A stretch of 64,000 nucleotides of DNA from CAKZLS01 sp963786305. Lineage in GTDB: Bacteria > Pseudomonadota > Alphaproteobacteria > Rhodospirillales > Defluviicoccaceae. Position numbers and translations under genes: made by a program. The notes under the pieces are model-generated. The model searched no databases. It was given only the letters and a program-made list of their open reading frames with translations, and had not been told where the DNA came from. The first letter of the stretch is position 1; each line of letters starts with the position of its first letter. Positions 37,252 to 46,438 of the stretch are shown here, in pieces. The stretch lies in NCBI GenBank assembly GCA_963786305.1, contig CAWAYL010000007.1, positions 1 through 64,000 on the forward strand. Direction: 5' to 3'.

Positions 37252-37905
37252 ATGAATGATCTAGCTGGAATGACGCGCCGGTCCTTCGTCGCGTGCGCGG
37301 TGTCGGCGGCGGCCTTGAGCGGCGGGCGGCCGGGGGCCGCGGCAACGGCGCTCGCGCCCACGGCAAGGCAGACGCCGGGGCCGTTCTATCCGCGGACCCA
37401 GCCGCTCGATGCCGATGCCGATCTCGTTCATGTCGCCGGCCGCTCGGAGCCGGCCACCGGGCACCGTCACCCGTATCGCGGGGCGCGTTCTCGATCCCCG
37501 GCGGCCGCGCGGTGCCCGATGCCCTGGTGGAGATCTGGCAATGCGATGCCCTCGGGCGCTATCACCATCCGCGGGACGGCGGCGGCCTCGATCCCAATTT
37601 TCAGGGGTACGGACGCACCCGAGACGGACGGGGGCGGCGGATACCGGTTTCGCACCATCCGGCCGGTGCCCTATCCCGGGCGGACACCGCACATTCATTT
37701 CGCCATCGCGGCGCCGAATTTTCCGCGCCTGACGACCCAGATGTACGTTGCCGGGGAACCGCGAAACGAGCGGGATTTCGTCCTCGGCCGCATTCGCGAT
37801 CCGAGGGCCCGGGCTAGTGTCATCGTGCCTCTGGCGCCCGATCCCGACGGCGAGTCGGAGGCGCTGGCGGGAACCTTCGATATCGTGCTTGGTGGGACGG
37901 GATAG
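37252..37905 (+). CDS. Intradiol ring-cleavage dioxygenase-like, Tat-exported, two compensating frameshifts
   Basis: About 217 codons. A twin-arginine leader, MTRRSFVACAVSAAALSGG, is followed by RQTPGPFYPRTQPLDADADL, the entry motif of catechol/protocatechuate 3,4-dioxygenases. In another frame (about 37460-37640) come ALVEIWQCDALGRYHHPRDG and PNFQGYGRT, with ligand Tyr; then the original frame resumes with YRFRTIRPVPYPGRTPHIHF (ligand Tyr and His). So one base is lost and later regained, which is more like a read error than decay. The substrate is unknown; exported members often act on aromatic debris. Start ATG 37252 after GGAGGTGCTTG. Confidence 0.82.
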   Translation: MNDLAGMTRRSFVACAVSAAALSGGRPGAAATALAPTARQTPGPFYPRTQPLDADADLVHVAGRSEPATGHRHPYRGARSRSPAAARCPMPWWRSGNAMPSGAITIRGTAAASIPIFRGTDAPETDGGGGYRFRTIRPVPYPGRTPHIHFAIAAPNFPRLTTQMYVAGEPRNERDFVLGRIRDPRARASVIVPLAPDPDGESEALAGTFDIVLGGTG

Positions 37906-37978
37906 GGACGGTCAGGGACAGGATACCGGAGGGTGGCCCGTTCGTGCGAACGCCGGCCACCCGGCCGGATCGACCTGT

Positions 37979-38161
37979 TCAGAAGCTCCAAGGATCGTGG
38001 GGAGCCAGGATGGGAGCGTCGATTTCGTTGATCGACACGCCGGGCCTGGCGTAGAACCGAGACGCGGAGTGGTTCGCGGAATCGCGTGTCATGAACGAGT
38101 CCGGGACCACCGGGTAAAATACGGCGTCGACGGCGTTGGTTTCGATGTCATGTGTAACCAT
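37979..38161 (-). CDS. Small hypothetical protein
   Basis: 60 aa: MVTHDIETNAVDAVFYPVVP at the start and INEIDAPILAPHDPWSF at the end. The ATG at 38161 has AAAGGAA nine bases upstream, and the codon use looks genic. No family recognised. Three 19 bp direct repeats lie immediately upstream (38177-38233). There is no signal peptide or membrane span. Confidence 0.5.
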   Translation of the reverse strand: MVTHDIETNAVDAVFYPVVPDSFMTRDSANHSASRFYARPGVSINEIDAPILAPHDPWSF

Positions 38162-38176
38162 GCGACAAATTCCTTT

Positions 38177-38233
38177 CGTTAGTCCATTATCAAGTCGTTA
38201 GTCCATTTTCGGGTCGTTAGCTCAAATTCGCGT
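38177..38233. repeat. Three tandem 19 bp repeats upstream of a small gene
   Basis: Units start CGTTAGTCCATTATCAAGT (38177), CGTTAGTCCATTTTCGGGT (38196) and CGTTAGCTCAAATTCGCGT (38215). Each is 19 bp with no gap; the first two match at 14 positions, and the third is more diverged. They end 16 bases before the start codon of the small minus-strand gene, so they lie in its leader or promoter. Confidence 0.7.
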
Positions 38234-38583
38234 ATCGAGCCTACGCCGAGGTGGTTGCGACACCCCGGCCTGTCATGCGCCACTTGGCTTTATATCCCCT
38301 TAAAGTCAATAGGGCGTTGGAGGCGGAGATATGAGCAAAGCCGTTTTTCCTCCGTGTCACGTTCCGTCGGTACAGTCCCAAAAATTTCAATGCGTCAATG
38401 TTTTAGCCTTACGTTCGGTATCACGACTTGGATGCGCTTTTGCGCCAGCACGCATTTCCAATTCCCCCTGGTGTGACCTCAAGGGCACAAACGCCGCCTT
38501 TGCCGTCAAACGACCGCAACAAAGATTGCCGCCGTTTGGTTGCTCGTTGCGTGCCGATCGGCTCATCTTCCCGCCGGCATCTT
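38234..38583. other. Intergenic region, no gene supported
   Basis: About 350 bases between two minus-strand small genes. The sequence is less GC-rich than its surroundings in its first half. Short open frames on the plus strand have no ribosome-binding site or recognisable content. Confidence 0.4.
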
Positions 38584-38895
38584 TTACGCCTCCGTCGCGT
38601 CCAACAGGGCCTTGTCGGAGGCGCGGATCACCGATCGCGCGATGTCGAGCCAGAACGGTTTTTCGACGGTATTGACCGTGTCCCAGTGCAACCGCTTCTC
38701 GTCGTGAAGCGCCTCGTAAAGCGCGCGCGCCGCCGCCTCGACCCGTGACGGGTCGGGATCCTCGCCGAGAAGTACCGCGATACCGCTGCCGAGCGCGGCG
38801 CGGGCGATATCTTCGTGCGAATAGGACGCCGCGCCGCCCGCCACTTCGATCAGCATTTCACCGATGGTATCGGCGGCGTCGTCGACGGCCGTCAT
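38584..38895 (-). CDS. Hypothetical protein
   Basis: About 103 aa, mostly helical and acidic: MTAVDDAADTIGEMLIEVAG, then AARALYEALHDEKRLHWDTV and ARSVIRASDKALLDATEA. No family recognised. Coding looks real by composition, but the start is uncertain: an in-frame GTG 15 bases upstream (VNKTW) or longer forms are possible. Confidence 0.5.
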   Translation of the reverse strand: MTAVDDAADTIGEMLIEVAGGAASYSHEDIARAALGSGIAVLLGEDPDPSRVEAAARALYEALHDEKRLHWDTVNTVEKPFWLDIARSVIRASDKALLDATEA

Positions 38896-39330
38896 CCATG
38901 TCTTGTTCACCCGCGCCCCCGGCCGGTGCTTATGGAAGTCCCCTGCCGCGTTCGAGCCGCGGCGCCGGGACCGAGAATGGAACTGTGGCCAAACGGCGCG
39001 ACGGGCGCAAGACGGATTGCACACTTGTGCGCTACTTTCGGGCCGGTGTCCTACGACGCAACGGCCTTTTTGCCCGTCGATCGCAATGAGCCGTCCAAGT
39101 GGCCGCGCGGCTGTACAGCGATTCTCCGGACTTTTCCGGCGTCAGCCCTTCGTTCCTGTACGCATGAAACGATTGCTGAGCGCCGCGCCGCACGTGCCAT
39201 CGCTGCTGGAAGGCGGGAACGGTGCGTTTCAGCCGGCTGAAGTCGACCCGATACGATGGCGTCGGCGGCGATTTCGCGAACGCGGTAGTTGTCTTCGTTG
39301 CGCACGCTTCGTTTCCGGTGAACCGGATCG
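38896..39330. other. Intergenic region, no gene supported
   Basis: About 435 bases between the hypothetical gene at 38584 and the membrane protein ending at 39331. Open frames exist on both strands but overlap each other without family content. No repeat or terminator seen. Confidence 0.4.
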
Positions 39331-41073
39331 TCAGGCTTTCGGGTTCCTGGCCTTCCAGACCGACCAATAGCGGTCATCGTGGATCAGCCGGTAGTGGTCG
39401 CGAAGATAGTCGCCGTAGATGTCCATCAGGGCATCCCGGGTATGAGGTTCGATGGCCACCTTTGGAACCATGACCACGCCCGCGTCGCGAAACATGGAAT
39501 CGGCGGGGATATAAACGTCCTCATTGAACGTGCGGCCGAAATAAAGGCCGACGCGGTCACCCGTGGGCGGCTCGGATCCGACGATCAAGGGAAAAGGGTT
39601 GGCGAAGTCGAAAGTGAGGATCCGTTCGCCCTTCAAATCGTACGCGTCGAGGAGCACGACGCCCTGTTCGATGGTACGAAAGTATTCTTGCTGGAATATC
39701 GACTGGCGCGCCACGACATATTTTCGAATTTCGTCAAAGCCGTCTTCGCCAAATCGTTCTATCGCCTGCTTCATGCGCGCACCGAAGGCGCCGTGCGGCC
39801 AATCCTCGACGACGAAGTACGAACCGATGTTGGTTTCGCCGGGGATGTCTTTCGGATTTTCTGCGGATGCCCGCGTGTAGTTCAGGCCGAAGGCGACGGC
39901 GCTGTACAAAAAAATCTGCGATATCATGATCAGGAAAAGGGAAAAGACGGCAAACACGGCGACGCGCGGTCCCGAGTTTGTGCGGACCGACGGATATCGG
40001 GCGATTCGTTCACAGGCAATGGCGATGAAGGCTATGACCGTGGGTATATCCGTTTCCTGCCCGTTGAAAATGAACAGGACGACGCTCGATGAAATGACGA
40101 AAAGTCCAAAAAGGACATCCTGGTATTTTCGGTCACTGTAAAAATAGCACAGTATGACTGCCGACAAACCGGCGATGACATAGTAACTATTCTTTACGAC
40201 ACTTGCGATGATTTTAGTCCCCATGAAACCAAGGGACGTGCGCACCAGTGAATGGTGCGCGAGATCCGAAAAATAGTAGTAATTAATGCCAAGCGCCAAC
40301 TCGACCACGCCGATGATCGCGACGAACAATAGGGCGCCGAGAATGGCGCGGCGGCGCCATTCGCCGTTCAAGATCGCCATCAGGACCACCGCGGCGGCGG
40401 CGACGAGCCCGTATGTGATTTTCGTATAGAGGAGAAATGCGATCAGCAGCGAGGCCACCAGCGCATCGAAGATCCACAGTTTCCGGGCCTGGAAAATCGG
40501 CGCGATATACATCAGCAGCACGATGAGCAGGGCCGCCCACCCCACCTTGTTGTATATGGACGCGAATGAGATTTGCACGGGCGTGCTCCCCACCATGAAA
40601 GGAGAAGCCACGAGAAATACGATGTACAAAAACAGCGGAATGGCGATCCAGTACCGCATTCTGGTGCAGATGACGTAGGCGGCGAGCGGGGAGAGAAAGA
40701 GAACGTATAGTGCGAGGGCGGTGGGCACGGCGGCGCCGACGTTGTCGGTGATGAGCATTGCCAGCGCCGGAAAGGCGAAGTTCAGGAAACCGAGCTGGGT
40801 GCGGAAGTCCACGTGGGGAATGTACCCCTGTGCCATTCTGTAGGCACCGTCGATAATGACGAACGTGTCATTGAGCATCACCGATATATAAGTGTAGTTC
40901 AACGATAGGAGTAAAAAGCAGAGTGTCGCCGAGATAATCAAGAAAAGGATTGGCAAACAAATCGCGTTGGTGAACAAACGGGAATTGTGCGCCGACAACA
41001 AGGCGGCGGGGACGCCGCCGGAGAACGGGAGGCCGCGCGTGGCCGCGGGATCGGTAGACAAGCGAGGGGGCAT
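39331..41073 (-). CDS. Multi-span membrane protein of the polysaccharide locus
   Basis: 580 aa. About eleven hydrophobic spans, e.g. AICLPILFLIISATLCFLLL, YWIAIPLFLYIVFLVASPFM and YGLVAAAAVVLMAILNGEW, with a periplasmic-side charged loop NDTFVIIDGAYRMAQGYIPH after the first span, as in GT-C glycosyltransferases. The C-terminal 180 residues are soluble (TRASAENPKDIPGETNIGSY to RLIHDDRYWSVWKARNPKA). I do not recognise the family with certainty; a lipid-linked sugar transferase is a reasonable guess. ATG 41073 (MPPRLSTDP) is preferred to a TTG at 41229. Intact. Confidence 0.65.
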   Translation of the reverse strand: MPPRLSTDPAATRGLPFSGGVPAALLSAHNSRLFTNAICLPILFLIISATLCFLLLSLNYTYISVMLNDTFVIIDGAYRMAQGYIPHVDFRTQLGFLNFAFPALAMLITDNVGAAVPTALALYVLFLSPLAAYVICTRMRYWIAIPLFLYIVFLVASPFMVGSTPVQISFASIYNKVGWAALLIVLLMYIAPIFQARKLWIFDALVASLLIAFLLYTKITYGLVAAAAVVLMAILNGEWRRRAILGALLFVAIIGVVELALGINYYYFSDLAHHSLVRTSLGFMGTKIIASVVKNSYYVIAGLSAVILCYFYSDRKYQDVLFGLFVISSSVVLFIFNGQETDIPTVIAFIAIACERIARYPSVRTNSGPRVAVFAVFSLFLIMISQIFLYSAVAFGLNYTRASAENPKDIPGETNIGSYFVVEDWPHGAFGARMKQAIERFGEDGFDEIRKYVVARQSIFQQEYFRTIEQGVVLLDAYDLKGERILTFDFANPFPLIVGSEPPTGDRVGLYFGRTFNEDVYIPADSMFRDAGVVMVPKVAIEPHTRDALMDIYGDYLRDHYRLIHDDRYWSVWKARNPKA

Positions 41074-41345
41074 TCGTGATATCCAGTCGAGAGACGTGCT
41101 CGATGACAATGACGGTTTTACCGCGAGGGTGTCGGCGGCCCGATTGGTTGACGCACCCGCCGACAAAATTCCACGGGTCGATTGGGCCGAATGAACGCTG
41201 TCCGTGAACAACGGCAAAGACAATAGCAAATAAACGGCGCTATCGGTATGGTCAATAAGCGGCGCCCGTCACGGCGTCCGATACCGATCTGTCCGCCGGT
41301 TGCCACACTTCGCTCACGTTCATCGCCGTCAAGCGGGGAAAATCC

Positions 41346-42399
41346 ATGCCTCATACCGTATCGCCGTTAAGAGCGATGATCCACCGCTCCATACCCAGGC
41401 ACATCAACAATCCGCTGTCGCTGGCCATGCGTATCGTGGCCTCGCGCAATGGCGAGGCATTCTATGCCTTGGGATCGGCGGCGCTGCAGGTTGCGGTCAC
41501 TCCGCTCGACTTGGCCTTGAGCGTGCGCGAGCGGCGCCTTTACGACCGGGCACCCCTTCCGGAGCGCCCGATCGTTTTCGTGGTCGGGCCGCCGCGATCC
41601 GGCACAACCGTTGCCGCCCAGGTGCTGAGCGCCGGTCTTCCGGTCGCCTATTTCAACAATCTGACTTCGATCTTCCCGCGATCGCCGATCACGGTGAACC
41701 GGATGGTGCGGGCGGCCGTTCCGCAACGACCGCATCGCGTTTCGCAGTTTTTACGGCAAGAGCAAAAACTGGTATGGGCCCAACGATGCGCTTTATTTCT
41801 GGGACCGATGGTTCGGACCCGACCGGACGGTGATACCGACCGCCATTGACGAGCCGAACCGGACGCGGCTCGTCCAGTTTTTCGGCGCGTTCCAAAACGC
41901 GTTTCCCCGGCCCCTGGTCGCCAAGAACAATAACATGAACGCTTACGCCAGGCTCGTGGCGCCACTTCTGCCGACGGCAATTTTCGTCTGCATGCGGCGC
42001 AACCCTCTTTATCTGGCGCAAGCGCTTTTGAAGAGCCGCCGCGACATCCACGGCACCGACGAGACGCCCTACGGGCTCGAGGATCCGGATTGCAAGTCGG
42101 CGCCGCCGGATACCCCCTATCAGTCGGTTTGCCGGCAGGTCGCCTTTCACCGGAAGCTCGAACGCGAGCAATTGGCGGCCATCGGATCCGAACGGTACTG
42201 GGTCGTCGATTACGAGGCGTTCTGTGAAAATCCGCGGGCCCTGGTCGATCGCGTGGCGCGCCATATGGCGCCCGGCGAGCCGGTGACGCCGCCCGCCGGT
42301 GTCGACATCGCACCCTTTCCCGTCTCCCAGCACCAGAAAATCGGTGACGAGGACTTTGCCCTATTGAAGCGGGAATTGGACGCCTGTTCCCTGCTTTGA
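41346..42399 (+). CDS. Sulfotransferase-family protein, frameshifted
   Basis: About 351 codons. The PAPS-binding loop is RPIVFVVGPPRSGTTVAAQV (5-prime phosphosulfate loop) near residue 80. After a one-base shift near 41720 the second part has FRSFYGKSKNWYGPNDALYF, LVAKNNNMNAYARLVAPLLP (a KN-N motif for substrate), FVCMRRNPLYLAQALLKSRR (3-prime phosphate-binding Arg) and a normal C-terminus. Its place in the polysaccharide locus suggests sulfation of a glycan or glycolipid; that is inference. Confidence 0.82.
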
Positions 42400-42407
42400 T
42401 CTATCGC

Positions 42408-43415
42408 TCAGTCCTCCTGAACATGAGAGACGACGCCGCGCCGATACAGCCCCGGGATCTGGATACACAGCCCGCCGATCGCCGCGAAGAGCGCCAGCAG
42501 GAGCATGAAGGCGAGGGAGAGCGCCACGGCGGCTTCGGTGTCGACCCCTACCTTCGCGTAGAGAAGAATGAACGCAATTTCGCGAATGCCCAGTCCGTTC
42601 AATGAGATGGGCGCGAGCGTGACGAGAGTGATAATGGGAACCGCGACGAAATGGTAGAGCGCGGGAGCCTCGATGTTCAAGGAGAGAGCGAGGAAATAAA
42701 CGACCAGGTTTACGCCGACGGTCTGAACCACCAGCGATAACCCGAACGCCTGAACGAACATGGTTCTGCGCTTGATATAGTGGTTGAGGAGCGTGATCAT
42801 CTCAGCGATCTTCTCGCAAATCACCCGCATTTTTCCGGCGCTGAACAGGGTCGCCATCCAGCCGATGAGCGGCCAGCGGATGAAGGCGTAGGAGGCGATG
42901 GCGATCAGCAAAAAGACCAGGCACGCCGTCACTAGGCTAATATCGAACCAACCGGTGACGATGAACATGATGACGAGAGCGACAAGTCCCAGCGCCACCA
43001 CCGACAGGAATGCGACGAAACGATCGAACAGGACGCCCCCGTACGCCGCCACCCTGCTGCCGAGCCGCGACCGGGTGAGTTCGGCCCGCACCACGTCGCC
43101 GCCAACCGTCGACGGAAGAAAAAAGTTGAAGCACAGCCCGATGTAAACCAGCCCGTTGTAATACCATGTGCCGCCGATGGGGGAGTGCATGCTTTCGATG
43201 ACCAGCCGCCACCGCGCCGCCGACACCAACTGTCCGACCGCGAAGGCGAGGCAGGCGCCAGCGAACGGCAGCGGATGGATCCGCGCGAACATCGCCATCA
43301 TTTCCCGGGTGTCGGCCAGATACAGCAAAACGGCGATAAGCACCGCGCTCACCGCCGCCCGCGCCACGAAAGAGATATACCGATTTGTTCGTTTTGTATT
43401 TCCCGAGTGCATCAT
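42408..43415 (-). CDS. LPG synthase-like/UPF0104 membrane protein
   Basis: 335 aa with eight or so spans, e.g. AAVSAVLIAVLLYLADT, LPFAGACLAFAVGQLVSAAR, and FNFFLPSTVGGDVVRAELTR, a hallmark of the lysylphosphatidylglycerol synthase transmembrane family (flippase-like domain). The LAPISLNGLGIREIAFILLY motif is also characteristic. Members flip lipids or lipid-linked sugars. Start ATG 43415 (or 43412). The stop is 8 bp from the sulfotransferase stop (convergent). A MITE-like element lies 36 bp upstream of the start. Confidence 0.85.
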   Translation of the reverse strand: MMHSGNTKRTNRYISFVARAAVSAVLIAVLLYLADTREMMAMFARIHPLPFAGACLAFAVGQLVSAARWRLVIESMHSPIGGTWYYNGLVYIGLCFNFFLPSTVGGDVVRAELTRSRLGSRVAAYGGVLFDRFVAFLSVVALGLVALVIMFIVTGWFDISLVTACLVFLLIAIASYAFIRWPLIGWMATLFSAGKMRVICEKIAEMITLLNHYIKRRTMFVQAFGLSLVVQTVGVNLVVYFLALSLNIEAPALYHFVAVPIITLVTLAPISLNGLGIREIAFILLYAKVGVDTEAAVALSLAFMLLLALFAAIGGLCIQIPGLYRRGVVSHVQED

Positions 43416-43450
43416 CGACTATCTTATGTTTTCGTTCCCGCGGACCGCTA

Positions 43451-43714
43451 GTGGTCTGGATCCAACATATGGTGCCCATACGACGGCCTTCCGAGTTCCG
43501 CTGGTTAGACGCGTGGCGCGGCGTGATGCTGTCGCATCACAAGCGCCGCGCAACGACACTAGGGGGCTCGGAAGGCCGCCCGCAGGGTCGCGTGTCCCAC
43601 TCCCTCGGGGCGTCGGACACGCTTGACAATGGGTCCCCATCGCCGGCGCGCGCCCTCCTGCCGAGGGAGCGGGAAACGCGATCGTATGGGTACCATATGT
43701 TAGATACTGACCAC
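43451..43714. repeat. MITE-like element, CTAG-target type, copy 1
   Basis: 264 bp flanked by TA (43449-43450, 43715-43716), within CTAG on both sides. Terminal inverted repeat: left GTGGTCTGGATCCAACATAT, right (inverted) GTGGTCAGTATCTAACATAT, extending to about 32 bp (…CCCATACGA). Core: GATGCTGTCGCATC and other nested palindromes, similar to the core of 219-487 in reverse orientation. No transposase gene. It sits upstream of the LPG synthase-like gene. Confidence 0.85.
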
Positions 43715-43881
43715 TAGGTTCAGCATTTCACACTAAAGGCGCGGATTTTGAAATTACACCGTTTCAATCATCAAATTCGGTAAAGCCGCGAGATTTGGAA
43801 ACGTGCTCGTATCGGTATCTTGCCGTAAGACCAAATCGGGCGAAGCGGCGCGAATGTGAAACCTTGATGCCCGGTAGTCTA

Positions 43882-43928
43882 GTGGTTTGGATCCAACGTA
43901 TGGGTACCACATGTTGGATCCAAACCAC
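43882..43928. repeat. Minimal CTAG-type palindrome (ends only)
   Basis: 47 bp made only of the two ends of the element above: GTGGTTTGGATCCAACGTAT, a short centre, then the inverted copy ending GGATCCAAACCAC. It is flanked by TA; the right TA (43929-43930) is also the left TA of IS630 copy B, so the IS inserted exactly at its edge. Confidence 0.85.
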
Positions 43929-43930
43929 TA

Positions 43931-45189
43931 GTACAGCGTTTCCATGGATCGACTTATATCAAGCGGCGTGGTCGAGCTTGTAGGACCAGGTATGAAGGAC
44001 GGGATCGCGATTGATGTCGTCGATGGCGGCGATGATCCGGTCTTTGAGTTCCTGCTTGGAGGCGACGCGGATGTGGCGGAGCACGGACCGGGCGAGCTTG
44101 GAGAAGAAGCCCTCGATGAGGTTGAGCCAGGAGCCGTGCTTCGGGGTAAAGACGAATTCGAAGCGTCCCTCGGGCTGGCTGGTGAGCCACGCCTTGGTTT
44201 CTTTGGAGACATGCGCCGAATGATTGTCGAGGATCACCTTGATGGCCGTCTCAGCCGGATAAGCGGCATCGAGAAGCTCGAGGAATTCGATGAACTCGCG
44301 GCTGCGATGGCGATCCTTGACGAGGGCGTGGACTTTGCCGGTGACAAGGTCGATCCCGGCCAACAGCGACAGCGTGCCGTGGCGCTTGTACTCATGATCT
44401 CGGGCAAAGCTCTCGTGAACGCCCGGTTGGGGCGCCAGGTCCGGCGCGGTCGTCCCGATCGCTTGGACGCCCGGCTTCTCGTCGTAGGAGACAATCGCAA
44501 CCGTCTCGTCGGGCGTGTCGGCGGCGCGCAGGACCGCGACCTCCCGATAGACGCACAGAACCTCGGCCATCTTCTCTTCGAAGGCGGCGTCGCGCCGCTC
44601 CAGGTAGTAGCGCACCTTGTGCGGCTTGACCTCCTGGCGGGCGAGGATCTTGCACACCGTGCCCTGGACGATCCGCGCCAAGCAGGAGTGTCCCGCCGCC
44701 GGGCCGTGCGCGCGGGCATGGCGGGCGAGCAGTCGCGTCGTCCACAGCTCATGCGGATAGCCCAAGTCCTTGGCTTTGCGACAGGCCAGCGACACCAGCC
44801 AGGTGCGCGCTTCCGCCGTGATCTCCGGCTCCTTGCCCGGCCGCGGGCTGTCGTCGAGCGCTGCCATGGCCCCCAGCCGGACCGCCCGCGCCACGCAACG
44901 CCGGACGGTCTGGTGCGTCACCCCGAGAGCCCTGCCGACCCCGTAGCTCGAAGGATCGTCGCGGTAGCGCAACAGGATGCGCGCCCGCTCCACCCGGCTC
45001 GCCGGCTCCGTCCGCGACCGCGCAATCGCCGCCAGCCGAGCCAGATCGTCCTCCCCCATCGAAATCTCAATCACCTTCCGAGGCGCCGCCATGATTACTA
45101 CCCGTCCCAATGAACCCGCCTCTCCCTACCACATATCGCGCCAACAACGGAATCCATCACAACAGGTCGGTTCTACGGAATCGATGTAC
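43931..45189 (-). mobile_element. IS630-family insertion sequence, copy B
   Basis: 1259 bp, flanked by TA on both sides (43929-43930, 45190-45191) in CTAG. Ends: left GTACAGCGTTTCCATGGATC, right (inverted) GTACATCGATTCCGTAGAAC. About 99 percent identical to copy A at 29032-30289, showing a recent transposition. It lies between the MITE pair and the fkbM gene. Confidence 0.92.
43959..45092 (-). CDS. IS630-family transposase, copy B
   Basis: 377 aa, the same protein as copy A apart from two residues. All catalytic residues are present (SYDEKP, VILDNHSAH, NLIEGFF). Start ATG 45092. The frame extends upstream to a TTG at 45110 as in copy A. Full length. Confidence 0.95.
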   Translation of the reverse strand: MAAPRKVIEISMGEDDLARLAAIARSRTEPASRVERARILLRYRDDPSSYGVGRALGVTHQTVRRCVARAVRLGAMAALDDSPRPGKEPEITAEARTWLVSLACRKAKDLGYPHELWTTRLLARHARAHGPAAGHSCLARIVQGTVCKILARQEVKPHKVRYYLERRDAAFEEKMAEVLCVYREVAVLRAADTPDETVAIVSYDEKPGVQAIGTTAPDLAPQPGVHESFARDHEYKRHGTLSLLAGIDLVTGKVHALVKDRHRSREFIEFLELLDAAYPAETAIKVILDNHSAHVSKETKAWLTSQPEGRFEFVFTPKHGSWLNLIEGFFSKLARSVLRHIRVASKQELKDRIIAAIDDINRDPVLHTWSYKLDHAA

Positions 45190-45211
45190 TAGTCCTTGCA
45201 GATTTGTACGC

Positions 45212-45225
45212 AGGGTGTACACCCT
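45212..45225. promoter_or_regulatory. Perfect 14 bp palindrome, possible operator
   Basis: AGGGTGTACACCCT, a perfect inverted repeat in the 256 bp gap between IS630 copy B and fkbM. Such symmetric sites often bind dimeric regulators. No regulator gene is near, so this is only a candidate. Confidence 0.3.
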
Positions 45226-45447
45226 TTCCTGGAGTCGGGCGCCGGATATAGCACACCCAAAGGGGGGTGGGCGGGGTGGTCGTCGCCCTGGTGCACGGTG
45301 CGCATCATGCTGCGGTTCGTGCTACTGGACGCCAAGGGAAAGAACGATACACTGCCTGATCAAAAGCCAGCGCGGGCGCGAGCCCGATGATGCGGAACAA
45401 AGAAGCTGGTTCGACAGGCGTCGAGTGTTGAGGGAGACTGCCGAGAT

Positions 45448-46254
45448 ATGGAAACAAAAAGAATAAAAACAGGGCTTCTTAGAATTTTTGGGTCGAATAT
45501 TACGGCCTACATTCACGCACTTAGATTTGTTTATTTATTCAAATTCAGATATCGGCCGGACCCCGAGGTCGCTCTCACGTCGAACGTCTTGAAAGAGGGT
45601 GATGTCGCAATCGACGTGGGCGCCAACGGTGGGGCCTGGACTTATGATCTGCGCAAGGCCGTCGGCGGCTCCGGGCACGTTTTTGCCTTCGAGGCCGATC
45701 CGTACTATGCGCTGGCCACCGGCCTTTTCTTCAAGATCATGAGCTGCAAGGGAATCACCTTGTTCAGTTTCGGCCTGTCCGACAAGGAAGAGAGCGTGCC
45801 GCTGAGAATTGTCGAACCCGACGGCTTGAGACACACGGGGGGATCCTTCGTCGATAAAGACGCGGATTCGAAGGACAAGGGGGTCGCGCTCGTGCATTTG
45901 AAGACCCTCGACTCTCTGCTCGGAGACTATCCGCTCATACAGCGAACCGCGGTCATCAAATGCGATGTCGAGGGATTCGAGTTGTTTGTTTTTAAAGGTG
46001 CGCTCGAAACGATCGAGAAGGCGAGACCCTTCGTCGTCCTCGAGGTCGGACACTACGAAAAGCACGGCTACTCGAATGAAATCCTGTTCGAACTGTTCAA
46101 GGAGAGGAATTATCAAGCGTTCACGTTCATCGAGGACAACAAGCTCGTCCCGGTCGGCGACGATCTGGATCATCCTCGGGCGTTGAGCGTCAATCGCGTC
46201 CTCGCGCCCGCGGAAAAGATCGACGCGATAGCGAGTTTTATCGGGACGTCGTGA
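45448..46254 (+). CDS. FkbM-family methyltransferase
   Basis: 268 aa SAM-dependent O-methyltransferase. Motif I is VAIDVGANGGAWTYDLRKAV; then HVFAFEADPYYALATGLFF, LKTLDSLLGDY, AVIKCDVEGFELFVFKGALE and the late RPFVVLEVGHYEKHGYSNE, all typical of FkbM proteins in polysaccharide loci. It would methylate a sugar hydroxyl. The base composition is slightly more AT-rich at the 5-prime end. Intact. Confidence 0.88.
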   Translation: METKRIKTGLLRIFGSNITAYIHALRFVYLFKFRYRPDPEVALTSNVLKEGDVAIDVGANGGAWTYDLRKAVGGSGHVFAFEADPYYALATGLFFKIMSCKGITLFSFGLSDKEESVPLRIVEPDGLRHTGGSFVDKDADSKDKGVALVHLKTLDSLLGDYPLIQRTAVIKCDVEGFELFVFKGALETIEKARPFVVLEVGHYEKHGYSNEILFELFKERNYQAFTFIEDNKLVPVGDDLDHPRALSVNRVLAPAEKIDAIASFIGTS

Positions 46255-46438
46255 GCGGTGGCGGGGGCGTTTGCCGATGGCGGGCGGGCCGAACGCCGGC
46301 GCCGGCGACACCGGGGTGGACACGACACCGGGGCGGACTTGTGCGCCTGGGCCCTTGCCGGTATAACCGTCGTCGTTGCGAGAGCGTCAAGTTCGTGCGT
46401 CCACATCCGCGCGGGACGTTTAGTTACCGGCAGAAATC

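Noticed and set aside
38177..38233. CRISPR array
   Set aside because: The 19 bp units are directly abutting without spacers, so they are simple tandem repeats.
43385..43717. Short plus-strand peptide frames within the MITE at 43451
   Set aside because: They arise from the palindromic core and recur in each copy and orientation; no ribosome-binding site.
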